This document shows positions 36,493 through 49,238 of a stretch of DNA of 64,000 nucleotides, in pieces (position 1 is the stretch's first letter; the number at the start of each line of letters is the position of its first letter). The notes below the pieces were generated by a model, which saw only the letters and a program-made list of their open reading frames with translations, ran no database searches and had not been told where the DNA came from. The DNA comes from Thereva unica (taxonomy: Eukaryota; Arthropoda; Insecta; Diptera; Therevidae), in contig OX465286.1 in NCBI GenBank assembly GCA_949987705.1, positions 14,273,676 to 14,337,675 on the forward strand, in the 5' to 3' direction. The translations under genes were made by a program, and so were the position numbers.

Positions 36493-37735
36493 ATGGGGTA
36501 TCGTTGCAAAGGGCTCGCTCCCCCGAGTTCTGCGCCCTTGATTTGGTGCAGAAATAACAAGGGGTTCGGGACTTATGGCCTCTTTTGTGAATGGCCAAAG
36601 GAGGGCTGCGAAATGGCCATTATCTCGGGAAATACTGGTCAGCCCGGGGTGGGATTGAATTCACAGACTCCCTGGGAGGTCCCTAACAATTTCCCATCCA
36701 AAAAAGGGCCACTCCAGAATTTTCCCAAAACCGGAAATTATGCAAAGGGGTACCCCTTGGGATATTTTTGGTCGATTTCACGAAAGTGCTGGGATCTTAA
36801 TGAATGGGGTATCGTTGCAAAGGGCTCGCTCTCCGAGTTCTGCGCCCTTGATTTGGTGCAGAAATAACAAGGGGTTCGGGACTTATGGCCTCTTTTGTGA
36901 ATGGCCAAAGGAGGGCTGCGAAATGGCCATTATCTCGGGAAATACTGGTCAGCCCGGGGTGGGATTGAATTCACAGACTCCCTGGGAGGTCCCTAACAAT
37001 TTCCCATCCAAAAAAGGGCCACTCCAGAATTTTCCCAAAACCGGAAATTATGCAAAGGGGTACCCCTTGGGATATTTTTGGTCGATTTCACGAAAGTGCT
37101 GGGATCTTAATGAATGGGGTATCGTTGCAAAGGGCTCGCTCCCCCGAGTTCTGCGCCCTTGATTTGGTGCAGAAATAACAAGGGGTTCGGGACTTATGGC
37201 CTCTTTTGTGAATGGCCAAAGGAGGGCTGCGAAATGGCCATTATCTCGGGAAATACTGGTCAGCCCGGGGTGGGATTGAATTCACAGACTCCCTGGGAGG
37301 TCCCTAACAATTTCCCATCCAAAAAAGGGCCACTCCAGAATTTTCCCAAAACCGGAAATTATGCAAAGGGGTACCCCTTGGGATATTTTTGGTCGATTTC
37401 ACGAAAGTGCTGGGATCTTAATGAATGGGGTATCGTTGCAAAGGGCTCGCTCCCCCGAGTTCTGCGCCCTTGATTTGGTGCAGAAATAACAAGGGGTTCG
37501 GGACTTATGGCCTCTTTTGTGAATGGCCAAAGGAGGGCTGCGAAATGGCCATTATCTCGGGAAATACTGGTCAGCCCGGGGTGGGATTGAATTCACAGAC
37601 TCCCTGGGAGGTCCCTAACAATTTCCCATCCAAAAAAGGGCCACTCCAGAATTTTCCCAAAACCGGAAATTCTGCAAAGGGGTACCCCTTGGGATATTTT
37701 TGGCCGATTTCACGAAAGTGCTGGGATCTTAATGA
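36493..37735. repeat. Four monomers of G203/C227/T116 type, one with a 1-bp deletion
   Basis: Three units in a row share A63, A84, T116 and T186. At 36831 the C-run (CTCCCCCGAG) reads CTCTCCGAG: one base is missing and one C is T. The run of five C is a likely slippage site. The deletion is not repeated elsewhere in the window. Confidence 0.8.
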
Positions 37736-40700
37736 ATGGGGTATCGTTGCAAAGGGCTCGCTCCCCCGAGTTCTGCGCCCTTGATTTGGTGCAGAAATAA
37801 CAAGGGGTTCGGGACTTATGGCCTCTTTTGTGAATGGCCAAAGGAGGGCTGCGAAATGGCCATTATCTCGGGAAATACTGGTCAGCCCGGGGTGGGATTG
37901 AATTCACAGACTCCCTGGGAGGTCCCTAACAATTTCCCATCCAAAAAAGGGCCACTCCAGAATTTTCCCAAAACCGGAAATTATGCAAAGGGGTACCCCT
38001 TGGGATATTTTTGGTCGATTTCACGAAAGTGCTGGGATCTTAATGAATGGGGTATCGTTGCAAAGGGCTCGCTCCCCCGAGTTCAGCGCCCTTGATTTGG
38101 TCCAGAAATAACAAGGGGTTCGGGACTTATGGCCTCTTTTGTGAATGGCCAAAGGAGGGCTGCGAAATGGCCATTATCTCGGGAAATACTGGTCAGCCCG
38201 GGGTGGGATTGAATTCACAGACTCCCTGGGAGGTCCCTAACAATTTCCCATCCAAAAAAGGGCCACTCCAGAATTTTCCCAAAACCGGAAATTCTGCAAA
38301 GGGGTACCCCTTGGGATATTTTTGGCCGATTTCACGAAAGTGCTGGGATCTTAATGAATGGGGTATCGTTGCAAAGGGCTCGCTCCCCCGAGTTCTGCGC
38401 CCTTGATTTGGTGCAGAAATAACAAGGGGTTCGGGACTTATGGCCTCTTTTGTGAATGGCCAAAGGAGGGCTGCGAAATGGCCATTATCTCGGGAAATAC
38501 TGGTCAGCCCGGGGTGGGATTGAATTCACAGACTCCCTGGGAGGTCCCTAACAATTTCCCATCCAAAAAAGGGCCACTCCAGAATTTTCCCAAAACCGGA
38601 AATTCTGCAAAGGGGTACCCCTTGGGATATTTTTGGCCGATTTCACGAAAGTGCTGGGATCTTAATGAATGGGGTATCGTTGCAAAGGGCTCGCTCCCCC
38701 GAGTTCAGCGCCCTTGATTTAGTCCAGAAATAAGAAGGGGTTCGGGAGTTATGGCCTCTTTTGTGAATGGCCAAAGGAGGGTTGCGAAATGGCCATTATC
38801 TCGGGAAACACTGGTCAGCCCGGGGTGGGATTGAATTCACAGACTCCCTGGGAGGTCCCTAACAATTTCCCATCCAAAAAAGGGCCACTCCAGAATTTTC
38901 CCAAAACCGGAAATTCTGCAAAGGGGTACCCCTTGGGATATTTTTGGCCGATTTCACGAAAGTGCTGGGATCTTAATGAATGGGGTATCGTTGCAAAGGG
39001 CTCGCTCCCCCGAGTTCTGCGCCCTTGATTTGGTGCAGAAATAACAAGGGGTTCGGGACTTATGGCCTCTTTTGTGAATGGCCAAAGGAGGGCTGCGAAA
39101 TGGCCATTATCTCGGGAAATACTGGTCAGCCCGGGGTGGGATTGAATTCACAGACTCCCTGGGAGGTCCCTAACAATTTCCCATCCAAAAAAGGGCCACT
39201 CCAGAATTTTCCCAAAACCGGAAATTATGCAAAGGGGTACCCCTTGGGATATTTTTGGTCGATTTCACGAAAGTGCTGGGATCTTAATGAATGGGGTATC
39301 GTTGCAAAGGGCTCGCTCCCCCGAGTTCTGCGCCCTTGATTTGGTGCAGAAATAACAAGGGGTTCGGGACTTATGGCCTCTTTTGTGAATGGCCAAAGGA
39401 GGGCTGCGAAATGGCCATTATCTCGGGAAATACTGGTCAGCCCGGGGTGGGATTGAATTCACAGACTCCCTGGGAGGTCCCTAACAATTTCCCATCCAAA
39501 AAAGGGCCACTCCAGAATTTTCCCAAAACCGGAAATTATGCAAAGGGGTACCCCTTGGGATATTTTTGGTCGATTTCACGAAAGTGCTGGGATCTTAATG
39601 AATGGGGTATCGTTGCAAAGGGCTCGCTCCCCCGAGTTCAGCGCCCTTGATTTGGTCCAGAAATAACAAGGGGTTCGGGACTTATGGCCTCTTTTGTGAA
39701 TGGCCAAAGGAGGGCTGCGAAATGGCCATTATCTCGGGAAATACTGGTCAGCCCGGGGTGGGATTGAATTCACAGACTCCCTGGGAGGTCCCTAACAATT
39801 TCCCATCCAAAAAAGGGCCACTCCAGAATTTTCCCAAAACCGGAAATTCTGCAAAGGGGTACCCCTTGGGATATTTTTGGCCGATTTCACGAAAGTGCTG
39901 GGATCTTAATGAATGGGGTATCGTTGCAAAGGGCTCGCTCCCCCGAGTTCTGCGCCCTTGATTTGGTGCAGAAATAACAAGGGGTTCGGGACTTATGGCC
40001 TCTTTTGTGAATGGCCAAAGGAGGGCTGCGAAATGGCCATTATCTCGGGAAATACTGGTCAGCCCGGGGTGGGATTGAATTCACAGACTCCCTGGGAGGT
40101 CCCTAACAATTTCCCATCCAAAAAAGGGCCACTCCAGAATTTTCCCAAAACCGGAAATTCTGCAAAGGGGTACCCCTTGGGATATTTTTGGCCGATTTCA
40201 CGAAAGTGCTGGGATCTTAATGAATGGGGTATCGTTGCAAAGGGCTCGCTCCCCCGAGTTCAGCGCCCTTGATTTAGTCCAGAAATAAGAAGGGGTTCGG
40301 GAGTTATGGCCTCTTTTGTGAATGGCCAAAGGAGGGTTGCGAAATGGCCATTATCTCGGGAAACACTGGTCAGCCCGGGGTGGGATTGAATTCACAGACT
40401 CCCTGGGAGGTCCCTAACAATTTCCCATCCAAAAAAGGGCCACTCCAGAATTTTCCCAAAACCGGAAATTCTGCAAAGGGGTACCCCTTGGGATATTTTT
40501 GGCCGATTTCACGAAAGTGCTGGGATCTTAATGAATGGGGTATCGTTGCAAAGGGCTCGCTCCCCCGAGTTCTGCGCCCTTGATTTGGTGCAGAAATAAC
40601 AAGGGGTTCGGGACTTATGGCCTCTTTTGTGAATGGCCAAAGGAGGGCTGCGAAATGGCCATTATCTCGGGAAATACTGGTCAGCCCGGGGTGGGATTGA

Positions 40701-40845
40701 ATTCACAGACTCCCTGGGAGGTCCCTAACAATTTCCCATCCAAAAAAGGGCCACTCCAGAATTTTCCCAAAACCGGAAATTCTGCAAAGGGGTACCCCTT
40801 GGGATATTTTTGGCCGATTTCACGAAAGTGCTGGGATCTTAATGA
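37736..40845. repeat. 1555-bp pentamer, two tandem copies
   Basis: Units at 37736-39290 and 39291-40845 correspond in order. The clearest marker is G200>A (GATTTAGTCC) at 38721 and 40276, exactly 1555 bp apart and nowhere else that I noticed. The first four units of each pentamer agree in their variant strings; the fifth differs (A84/T116 at 38980, C84/C116 at 40535), so the exchange endpoint lies near there. G200>A also puts TAG in the recurrent frame. Confidence 0.85.
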
Positions 40846-41156
40846 ATGGGGTATCGTTGCAAAGGGCTCGCTCCCCCGAGTTCTGCGCCCTTGATTTGGT
40901 GCAGAAATAACAAGGGGTTCGGGACTTATGGCCTCTTTTGTGAATGGCCAAAGGAGGGCTGCGAAATGGCCATTATCTCGGGAAATACTGGTCAGCCCGG
41001 GGTGGGATTGAATTCACAGACTCCCTGGGAGGTCCCTAACAATTTCCCATCCAAAAAAGGGCCACTCCAGAATTTTCCCAAAACCGGAAATTCTGCAAAG
41101 CGGTACCCCTTGGGATATTTTTGGCCGATTTCACGAAAGTGCTGGGATATTAATGA
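40846..41156. repeat. Single linking monomer, C92/A140
   Basis: One unit between the pentamers and the tetramers, carrying G92>C (AAGCGGTACC at 41101) and then A140. It belongs to the subfamily common at 52-57 kb. Confidence 0.7.
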
Positions 41157-43640
41157 ATGGGGTATCGTTGCAAAGGGCTCGCTCCCCCGAGTTCAGCGCC
41201 CTTGATTTGGTGCAGAAATAACAAGGGGTTCGGGAGTTATGGCCTCTTTTGTGAATGGCCAAAGGAGGGTTGCGAAATGGCCATTATCTCGGGAAACACT
41301 GGTCAGCCCGGGGTGGGATTGAATTCACAGACTCCCTGGGAGGTCCCTAACAATTTCCCATCCAAAAAAGGGCCACTCCAGAGTTTTCCCAAAACCGGAA
41401 ATTATGCAAAGGGGTACCCCTTGGGATATTTTTGGCCGATTTCACGAAAGTGCTGGGATATTAATGAATGGGGTATCGTTGCAAAGGGCTCGCTCCCCCG
41501 AGTTCTGCGCCCTTGATTTGGTGCAGAAATAACAAGGGGTTCGGGAGTTATGGCCTCTATTGTGAATGGCCAAAGGAGGGTTGCGAAATGGCCATTATCT
41601 CGGGAAACACTGGTCAGCCCGGGGTGGGATTGAATTCACAGACTCCCTGGGAGGTCCCTAACAATTTCCCATCCAAAAAAGGGCCACTCCAGAATTTTCC
41701 CAAAACCGGAAATTCTGCAAAGGGGTACCCCTTGGGATATTTTTGGCCGATTTCACGAAAGTGCTGGGATCTTAATGAATGGGGTATCGTTGCAAAGGGC
41801 TCGCTCCCCCGAGTTCTGCGCCCTTGATTTGGTCCAGAAATGAAGGGGTTCGGGAGTTATGGCCTCTTTTGTGAATGGCCAAAGGAGGGTTGCGGAATGG
41901 CCATTATCTCGGGAAATACTGGTCAGCCCGGGGTGGGATTGAATTCACAGACTCCCTGGGAGGTCCCTAACAATTTCCCATCCAAAAAAGGGCCACTCCA
42001 GAATTTTCCCAAAACCGGAAATTCTGCAAAGGGGTACCCCTTGGGATATTTTTGGTCGATTTCACGAAAGCGCTGGGATCTTAATGAATGGGGTATCGTT
42101 GCAAAGGGCTCGCTCCCCCGAGTTCTGCGCCCTTGATTTGGTGCAGAAATAACAAGGGGTTCGGGACTTATGGCCTCTTTTGTGAATGGCCAAAGGAGGG
42201 CTGCGAAATGGCCATTATCTCGGGAAATACTGGTCAGCCCGGGGTGGGATTGAATTCACAGACTCCCTGGGAGGTCCCTAACAATTTCCCATCCAAAAAA
42301 GGGCCACTCCAGAGTTTTCCCAAAACCGGAAATTATGCAAAGGGGTACCCCTTGGGATATTTTTGGTCGATTTCACGAAAGTGCTGGGATCTTAATGAAT
42401 GGGGTATCGTTGCAAAGGGCTCGCTCCCCCGAGTTCTGCGCCCTTGATTTGGTGCAGAAATAACAAGGGGTTCGGGACTTATGGCCTCTTTTGTGAATGG
42501 CCAAAGGAGGGTTGCGAAATGGCCATTATCTCGGGAAACACTGGTCAGCCCGGGGTGGGATTGAATTCACAGACTCCCTGGGAGGTCCCTAACAATTTCC
42601 CATCCAAAAAAGGGCCACTCCAGAGTTTTCCCAAAACCGGAAATTATGCAAAGGGGTACCCCTTGGGATATTTTTGGCCGATTTCACGAAAGTGCTGGGA
42701 TATTAATGAATGGGGTATCGTTGCAAAGGGCTCGCTCCCCCGAGTTCTGCGCCCTTGATTTGGTGCAGAAATAACAAGGGGTTCGGGAGTTATGGCCTCT
42801 ATTGTGAATGGCCAAAGGAGGGTTGCGAAATGGCCATTATCTCGGGAAACACTGGTCAGCCCGGGGTGGGATTGAATTCACAGACTCCCTGGGAGGTCCC
42901 TAACAATTTCCCATCCAAAAAAGGGCCACTCCAGAATTTTCCCAAAACCGGAAATTCTGCAAAGGGGTACCCCTTGGGATATTTTTGGCCGATTTCACGA
43001 AAGTGCTGGGATCTTAATGAATGGGGTATCGTTGCAAAGGGCTCGCTCCCCCGAGTTCTGCGCCCTTGATTTGGTCCAGAAATGAAGGGGTTCGGGAGTT
43101 ATGGCCTCTTTTGTGAATGGCCAAAGGAGGGTTGCGGAATGGCCATTATCTCGGGAAATACTGGTCAGCCCGGGGTGGGATTGAATTCACAGACTCCCTG
43201 GGAGGTCCCTAACAATTTCCCATCCAAAAAAGGGCCACTCCAGAATTTTCCCAAAACCGGAAATTCTGCAAAGGGGTACCCCTTGGGATATTTTTGGTCG
43301 ATTTCACGAAAGCGCTGGGATCTTAATGAATGGGGTATCGTTGCAAAGGGCTCGCTCCCCCGAGTTCTGCGCCCTTGATTTGGTGCAGAAATAACAAGGG
43401 GTTCGGGACTTATGGCCTCTTTTGTGAATGGCCAAAGGAGGGCTGCGAAATGGCCATTATCTCGGGAAATACTGGTCAGCCCGGGGTGGGATTGAATTCA
43501 CAGACTCCCTGGGAGGTCCCTAACAATTTCCCATCCAAAAAAGGGCCACTCCAGAATTTTCCCAAAACCGGAAATTATGCAAAGGGGTACCCCTTGGGAT
43601 ATTTTTGGTCGATTTCACGAAAGTGCTGGGATCTTAATGA
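41157..43640. repeat. 1242-bp tetramer, two tandem copies with shared 2-bp deletion
   Basis: Units at 41157-42398 and 42399-43640 correspond. Shared markers: T239>A (CCTCTATTG) at about 41559 and 42801, loss of AA from AAATAAGAAG at about 41841 and 43083, and GTGC>GCGC (AAAGCGCTGG) at 42071 and 43313. The period is 1242 rather than 1244 because of the deletion. The last unit differs (G63 against A63) and the first differs at 227. Confidence 0.88.
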
Positions 43641-45817
43641 ATGGGGTATCGTTGCAAAGGGCTCGCTCCCCCGAGTTCTGCGCCCTTGATTTGGTGCAGA
43701 AATAACAAGGGGTTCGGGACTTATGGCCTCTTTTGTGAATGGCCAAAGGAGGGCTGCGAAATGGCCATTATCTCGGGAAATACTGGTCAGCCCGGGGTGG
43801 GATTGAATTCACAGACTCCCTGGGAGGTCCCTAACAATTTCCCATCCAAAAAAGGGCCACTCCAGAGTTTTCCCAAAACCGGAAATTATGCAAAGGGGTA
43901 CCCCTTGGGATATTTTTGGTCGATTTCACGAAAGTGCTGGGATCTTAATGAATGGGGTATCGTTGCAAAGGGCTCGCTCCCCCGAGTTCTGCGCCCTTGA
44001 TTTGGTGCAGAAATAACAAGGGGTTCGGGACTTATGGCCTCTTTTGTGAATGGCCAAAGGAGGGCTGCGAAATGGCCATTATCTCGGGAAATACTGGTCA
44101 GCCCGGGGTGGGATTGAATTCACAGACTCCCTGGGAGGTCCCTAACAATTTCCCATCCAAAAAAGGGCCACTCCAGAATTTTCCCAAAACCGGAAATTCT
44201 GCAAAGGGGTACCCCTTGGGATATTTTTGGCCGATTTCACGAAAGTGCTGGGATCTTAATGAATGGGGTATCGTTGCAAAGGGCTCGCTCCCCCGAGTTC
44301 AGCGCCCTTGATTTGGTCCAGAAATAACAAGGGGTTCGGGACTTATGGCCTCTTTTGTGAATGGCCAAAGGAGGGCTGCGAAATGGCCATTATCTCGGGA
44401 AATACTGGTCAGCCCGGGGTGGGATTGAATTCACAGACTCCCTGGGAGGTCCCTAACAATTTCCCATCCAAAAAAGGGCCACTCCAGAATTTTCCCAAAA
44501 CCGGAAATTCTGCAAAGGGGTACCCCTTGGGATATTTTTGGCCGATTTCACGAAAGTGCTGGGATCTTAATGAATGGGGTATCGTTGCAAAGGGCTCGCT
44601 CCCCCGAGTTCTGCGCCCTTGATTTGGTGCAGAAATAACAAGGGGTTCGGGACTTATGGCCTCTTTTGTGAATGGCCAAAGGAGGGCTGCGAAATGGCCA
44701 TTATCTCGGGAAATACTGGTCAGCCCGGGGTGGGATTGAATTCACAGACTCCCTGGGAGGTCCCTAACAATTTCCCATCCAAAAAAGGGCCACTCCAGAA
44801 TTTTCCCAAAACCGGAAATTCTGCAAAGGGGTACCCCTTGGGATATTTTTGGCCGATTTCACGAAAGTGCTGGGATCTTAATGAATGGGGTATCGTTGCA
44901 AAGGGCTCGCTCCCCCGAGTTCAGCGCCCTTGATTTGGTCCAGAAATAACAAGGGGTTCGGGACTTATGGCCTCTTTTGTGAATGGCCAAAGGAGGGCTG
45001 CGAAATGGCCATTATCTCGGGAAATACTGGTCAGCCCGGGGTGGGATTGAATTCACAGACTCCCTGGGAGGTCCCTAACAATTTCCCATCCAAAAAAGGG
45101 CCACTCCAGAATTTTCCCAAAACCGGAAATTCTGCAAAGGGGTACCCCTTGGGATATTTTTGGCCGATTTCACGAAAGTGCTGGGATCTTAATGAATGGG
45201 GTATCGTTGCAAAGGGCTCGCTCCCCCGAGTTCTGCGCCCTTGATTTGGTGCAGAAATAACAAGGGGTTCGGGACTTATGGCCTCTTTTGTGAATGGCCA
45301 AAGGAGGGCTGCGAAATGGCCATTATCTCGGGAAATACTGGTCAGCCCGGGGTGGGATTGAATTCACAGACTCCCTGGGAGGTCCCTAACAATTTCCCAT
45401 CCAAAAAAGGGCCACTCCAGAATTTTCCCAAAACCGGAAATTCTGCAAAGGGGTACCCCTTGGGATATTTTTGGCCGATTTCACGAAAGTGCTGGGATCT
45501 TAATGAATGGGGTATCGTTGCAAAGGGCTCGCTCCCCCGAGTTCAGCGCCCTTGATTTGGTCCAGAAATAACAAGGGGTTCGGGACTTATGGCCTCTTTT
45601 GTGAATGGCCAAAGGAGGGCTGCGAAATGGCCATTATCTCGGGAAATACTGGTCAGCCCGGGGTGGGATTGAATTCACAGACTCCCTGGGAGGTCCCTAA
45701 CAATTTCCCATCCAAAAAAGGGCCACTCCAGAATTTTCCCAAAACCGGAAATTCTGCAAAGGGGTACCCCTTGGGATATTTTTGGCCGATTTCACGAAAG
45801 TGCTGGGATATTAATGA
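43641..45817. repeat. 622-bp dimers, about three copies
   Basis: After one unit at 43641, units alternate G203 with C203 on a C213/C227 background, together with alternation of A186 and T186. Pairs begin at 43952, 44574 and 45196. The last unit has A140 and so leads into the next zone. Similar pairs occur at 37736-38668 and 51105-52037. Confidence 0.75.
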
Positions 45818-48800
45818 ATGGGGTATCGTTGCAAAGGGCTCGCTCCCCCGAGTTCAGCGCCCTTGATTTGGTCCAGAAATAAGAAGGGGTTCGGGAGTTA
45901 TGGCCTCTTTTGTGAATGGCCAAAGGAGGGTTGCGAAATGGCCATTATCTCGGGAAACACTGGTCAGCCCGGGGTGGGATTGAATTCACAGACTCCCTGG
46001 GAGGTCCCTAACAATTTCCCATCCAAAAAAGGGCCACTCCAGAATTTTCCCAAAACCGGAAATTATGCAAAGGGGTACCCCTTGGGATATTTTTGGCCGA
46101 TTTCACGAAAGTGCTGGGATATTAATGAATGGGGTATCGTTGCAAAGGGCTCGCTCCCCCGAGTTCTGCGCCCTTGATTTGGTGCAGAAATAACAAGGGG
46201 TTCGGGAGTTATGGCCTCTATTGTGAATGGCCAAAGGAGGGTTGCGAAATGGCCATTATCTCGGGAAACACTGGTCAGCCCGGGGTGGGATTGAATTCAC
46301 AGACTCCCTGGGAGGTCCCTAACAATTTCCCATCCAAAAAAGGGCCACTCCAGAATTTTCCCAAAACCGGAAATTCTGCAAAGGGGTACCCCTTGGGATA
46401 TTTTTGGCCGATTTCACGAAAGTGCTGGGATCTTAATGAATGGGGTATCGTTGCAAAGGGCTCGCTCCCCCGAGTTCTGCGCCCTTGATTTGGTCCAGAA
46501 ATAACAAGGGGTTCGGGACTTATGGCCTCTTTTGTGAATGGCCAAAGGAGGGTTGCGAAATGGCCATTATCTCGGGAAACACTGGTCAGCCCGGGGTGGG
46601 ATTGAATTCACAGACTCCCTGGGAGGTCCCTAACAATTTCCCATCCAAAAAAGGGCCACTCCAGAATTTTCCCAAAACCGGAAATTATGCAAAGGGGTAC
46701 CCCTTGGGATATTTTTGGCCGATTTCACGAAAGTGCTGGGATCTTAATGAATGGGGTATCGTTGCAAAGGGCTCGCTCCCCCGAGTTCTGCGCCCTTGAT
46801 TTGGTCCAGAAATAAGAAGGGGTTCGGGAGTTATGGCCTCTTTTGTGAATGGCCAAAGGAGGGTTGCGAAATGGCCATTATCTCGGGAAACACTGGTCAG
46901 CCCGGGGTGGGATTGAATTCACAGACTCCCTGGGAGGTCCCTAACAATTTCCCATCCAAAAAAGGGCCACTCCAGAATTTTCCCAAAACCGGAAATTATG
47001 CAAAGGGGTACCCCTTGGGATATTTTTGGCCGATTTCACGAAAGTGCTGGGATCTTAATGAATGGGGTATCGTTGCAAAGGGCTCGCTCCCCCGAGTTCA
47101 GCGCCCTTGATTTGGTCCAGAAATAAGAAGGGGTTCGGGAGTTATGGCCTCTTTTGTGAATGGCCAAAGGAGGGTTGCGAAATGGCCATTATCTCGGGAA
47201 ACACTGGTCAGCCCGGGGTGGGATTGAATTCACAGACTCCCTGGGAGGTCCCTAACAATTTCCCATCCAAAAAAGGGCCACTCCAGAATTTTCCCAAAAC
47301 CGGAAATTATGCAAAGGGGTACCCCTTGGGATATTTTTGGCCGATTTCACGAAAGTGCTGGGATCTTAATGAATGGGGTATCGTTGCAAAGGGCTCGCTC
47401 CCCCGAGTTCTGCGCCCTTGATTTGGTCCAGAAATAAGAAGGGGTTCGGGAGTTATGGCCTCTTTTGTGAATGGCCAAAGGAGGGTTGCGAAATGGCCAT
47501 TATCTCGGGAAACACTGGTCAGCCCGGGGTGGGATTGAATTCACAGACTCCCTGGGAGGTCCCTAACAATTTCCCATCCAAAAAAGGGCCACTCCAGAAT
47601 TTTCCCAAAACCGGAAATTATGCAAAGGGGTACCCCTTGGGATATTTTTGGCCGATTTCACGAAAGTGCTGGGATCTTAATGAATGGGGTATCGTTGCAA
47701 AGGGCTCGCTCCCCCGAGTTCTGCGCCCTTGATTTGGTCCAGAAATAAGAAGGGGTTCGGGAGTTATGGCCTCTTTTGTGAATGGCCAAAGGAGGGTTGC
47801 GAAATGGCCATTATCTCGGGAAACACTGGTCAGCCCGGGGTGGGATTGAATTCACAGACTCCCTGGGAGGTCCCTAACAATTTCCCATCCAAAAAAGGGC
47901 CACTCCAGAATTTTCCCAAAACCGGAAATTATGCAAAGGGGTACCCCTTGGGATATTTTTGGCCGATTTCACGAAAGTGCTGGGATCTTAATGAATGGGG
48001 TATCGTTGCAAAGGGCTCGCTCCCCCGAGTTCAGCGCCCTTGATTTGGTCCAGAAATAAGAAGGGGTTCGGGAGTTATGGCCTCTTTTGTGAATGGCCAA
48101 AGGAGGGTTGCGAAATGGCCATTATCTCGGGAAACACTGGTCAGCCCGGGGTGGGATTGAATTCACAGACTCCCTGGGAGGTCCCTAACAATTTCCCATC
48201 CAAAAAAGGGCCACTCCAGAATTTTCCCAAAACCGGAAATTATGCAAAGGGGTACCCCTTGGGATATTTTTGGCCGATTTCACGAAAGTGCTGGGATCTT
48301 AATGAATGGGGTATCGTTGCAAAGGGCTCGCTCCCCCGAGTTCTGCGCCCTTGATTTGGTCCAGAAATAAGAAGGGGTTCGGGAGTTATGGCCTCTTTTG
48401 TGAATGGCCAAAGGAGGGTTGCGAAATGGCCATTATCTCGGGAAACACTGGTCAGCCCGGGGTGGGATTGAATTCACAGACTCCCTGGGAGGTCCCTAAC
48501 AATTTCCCATCCAAAAAAGGGCCACTCCAGAATTTTCCCAAAACCGGAAATTATGCAAAGGGGTACCCCTTGGGATATTTTTGGCCGATTTCACGAAAGT
48601 GCTGGGATCTTAATGAATGGGGTATCGTTGCAAAGGGCTCGCTCCCCCGAGTTCAGCGCCCTTGATTTGGTCCAGAAATAAGAAGGGGTTCGGGAGTTAT
48701 GGCCTCTTTTGTGAATGGCCAAAGGAGGGTTGCGAAATGGCCATTATCTCGGGAAACACTGGTCAGCCCGGGGTGGGATTGAATTCACAGACTCCCTGGG

Positions 48801-49238
48801 AGGTCCCTAACAATTTCCCATCCAAAAAAGGGCCACTCCAGAATTTTCCCAAAACCGGAAATTATGCAAAGGGGTACCCCTTGGGATATTTTTGGCCGAT
48901 TTCACGAAAGTGCTGGGATCTTAATGAATGGGGTATCGTTGCAAAGGGCTCGCTCCCCCGAGTTCTGCGCCCTTGATTTGGTCCAGAAATAAGAAGGGGT
49001 TCGGGAGTTATGGCCTCTTTTGTGAATGGCCAAAGGAGGGTTGCGAAATGGCCATTATCTCGGGAAACACTGGTCAGCCCGGGGTGGGATTGAATTCACA
49101 GACTCCCTGGGAGGTCCCTAACAATTTCCCATCCAAAAAAGGGCCACTCCAGAATTTTCCCAAAACCGGAAATTATGCAAAGGGGTACCCCTTGGGATAT
49201 TTTTGGCCGATTTCACGAAAGTGCTGGGATCTTAATGA
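45818..49238. repeat. 11-monomer stretch, start repeated at 49239
   Basis: The opening string (G213/A84/A140 unit, then an A239 unit, then a C203/C213/C227 unit) recurs at 49239-50171, 3421 bp (11 units) away. The inner eight units (46751-49238) are nearly identical to one another except at position 186. Confidence 0.75.
46751..49238. repeat. Eight near-identical monomers alternating at one base
   Basis: Position 186 reads T at 47411 and 47722, then A (48033), T (48344), A (48655), T (48966), A (49277), T (49588). Other common sites are constant (C162, C191, C203, G213, G227, T261, C288, A63, A84). From 47722 on, the alternation gives a 622-bp dimer defined by a single site. Confidence 0.82.

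Noticed and set aside
36740..37162. 140-codon frame, the longest in the window
   Set aside because: Created by the 1-bp deletion at 36831, which links two frames of adjacent monomers.
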